From contig OX422211.1 in assembly GCA_949130495.1 (NCBI GenBank), positions 539,650,872 through 539,714,871 of the forward strand: DNA of 64,000 nt, in the 5' to 3' direction. This document shows positions 63,109 to 64,000 of the stretch, piece after piece. The notes below the pieces were generated by a model that saw only the letters and a program-made list of their open reading frames with translations, did not search any database and was not told the DNA's origin. This DNA is from Sambucus nigra (lineage: Eukaryota; Streptophyta; Magnoliopsida; Dipsacales; Adoxaceae). Made by a program: the position numbers and the translations under genes. Every line of letters starts with the position of its first letter. The first letter of the stretch is position 1.

Positions 63109-64000
63109 TGTCACACCCCTCCCGCCCGGGGAGAGTGAACGAAGCGCTACTCATCGATAAAACTAATCCAATCCACAATATAACAAGGTATAGAGCATCT
63201 AAAAACCCCACAACAATAAAAGAGAATCCACTATTCTCAAATTTCTTTAAATAAATACCAAGTCTCTCGAATTAAACCAACAATCTAACTATCTCGAAAA
63301 TAAATAAATACAAATCTCCAATGCTCCACACATCAAAATAATACAGTCTTCTCATCTTATATTAAAAATCCTTTCAAAATAATCCTCGTTAAAATCAATC
63401 TCCATAGCGCCCCAAAATCCGCGCTAACCTGCCACTAAAAGAAAATATGGGGAAGTACACAATACGACAGGAAAGATGCTCAACAAATATTAGTGGCGAA
63501 TAAAACGTAACAATACGAATACGAATATTCAAATCGAAGCGAATCTCATAAGCAATTATATCAATATAATTTCTCAACAACACATTAACCGGGTCACCAG
63601 GCCTCACCACCGTACCGCGCCTATGCATTTTTCTAGCATATCCCGAAAAAGGAATATTGGCGGGTGCCCAACTTCAGTGCCATATTAAAATCTCAAGACA
63701 ACATGATTAACACCAAATATAATACCACATGAATCGAAATTAGATTCCCACAAATATTTCCAAATTTCCAAATGAATTTATCAATTCAAATTTGAGTCAA
63801 AAATCACAAGAAAACGACGAGAATAATACTCGCGAGATTTAGGAGCATATTGTGTAAAACCCCATAACTCAAACGACCAAAATAACCAACATGAATCATC
63901 ACATAATTTCATCCTAAAAATCTAAGCACACCATCACGTTCTTCTCGCGAAAATAATCAAATCTCGTTCTTGACCAAACTCGAGAAAACACAAAAAAGCC
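63109..64000 (-). repeat. Array unit 28 (cut by the window end)
   Basis: LTR from 63109 (tip TGTCACACCCC) to the window edge, 892 bp of about 1446. Confidence 0.93.

Larger units (their letters stand above)
7545..64000 (-). repeat. Tandem array of (LTR + 242-bp internal region) units, 1.68-1.70 kb period
   Basis: Twenty-six complete units and two partial ones lie head to tail, interrupted only by element 2. On the - strand each unit boundary is an authentic retrotransposon junction: LTR end ...GGGGTGTTACA, then GAA, then TGGTATCAGAGC (tRNA-iMet primer site); and on the other side a purine tract GTGGGGAAG followed by LTR start TGTAACAACCCGCG. LTR ends are the inverted repeat TGTAACA/TGTTACA. 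The internal region carries no gag or pol. The usual LTR is 1445-1447 bp and the internal part 241-242 bp (249 bp in one block). The array runs past the right edge. Confidence 0.95.

Noticed and set aside
7545..64000. Regularly spaced repeats suggesting a CRISPR array or an rDNA spacer array
   Set aside because: The period is 1.69 kb with conserved content throughout, no short repeat/spacer pattern, no cas genes, and no rRNA sequence.

Overview
This window looks like heterochromatic plant (angiosperm) nuclear DNA. It is AT-rich, has no intact protein-coding gene, and is made almost entirely of LTR retrotransposon material. All four LTR families or fragments seen have the TGTAAY start typical of plant Ty3/gypsy elements. 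Two of them carry, directly inside the LTR, a primer-binding site matching the 3' end of plant initiator tRNA-Met (TGGTATCAGAGC). The species cannot be named from the sequence.

Layout. (1) 1-5966: the 3' half of a decayed Ty3/gypsy chromovirus on the + strand (element 1). It keeps recognisable scraps of gag zinc knuckle, protease, RNase H, integrase and a C-terminal chromodomain, then a polypurine tract and a 2915-bp 3' LTR. (2) 5967-7544: a fragment of a different LTR on the - strand (element 3), cut on its left by element 1. (3) 7545-64000: a tandem array running off the right edge, period about 1.69 kb. (4) 16885-26831: a complete 9947-bp copy of the element 1 family (element 2) on the - strand, inserted in the array and flanked by the 5-bp duplication TAACA.

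The main result is the nature of the array. Read on the - strand, every unit is an LTR of about 1446 bp (TGTAACA...TGTTACA), GAA, a tRNA-iMet primer-binding site, about 200 bp of non-coding internal sequence, a short polypurine tract, and then the next LTR. The 'satellite' is therefore (LTR + 242-bp internal region)n, a non-autonomous LTR retrotransposon turned into a megasatellite in which neighbouring copies share LTRs. I count 26 complete units and two partial ones. Units 23-27 include a nearly identical, recently amplified block with a 1696-bp period. Its primer-binding site is mutated, so that expansion was probably by DNA recombination and not by retrotransposition. One unit holds a 606-bp internal duplication formed at an AAAG microhomology.

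Inferred order of events: array formation; insertion of element 3 and of element 2 into it; insertion of element 1 into or beside element 3; continuing unequal exchange in the right-hand part. No rRNA or tRNA genes, CRISPR arrays or functional coding genes were found.
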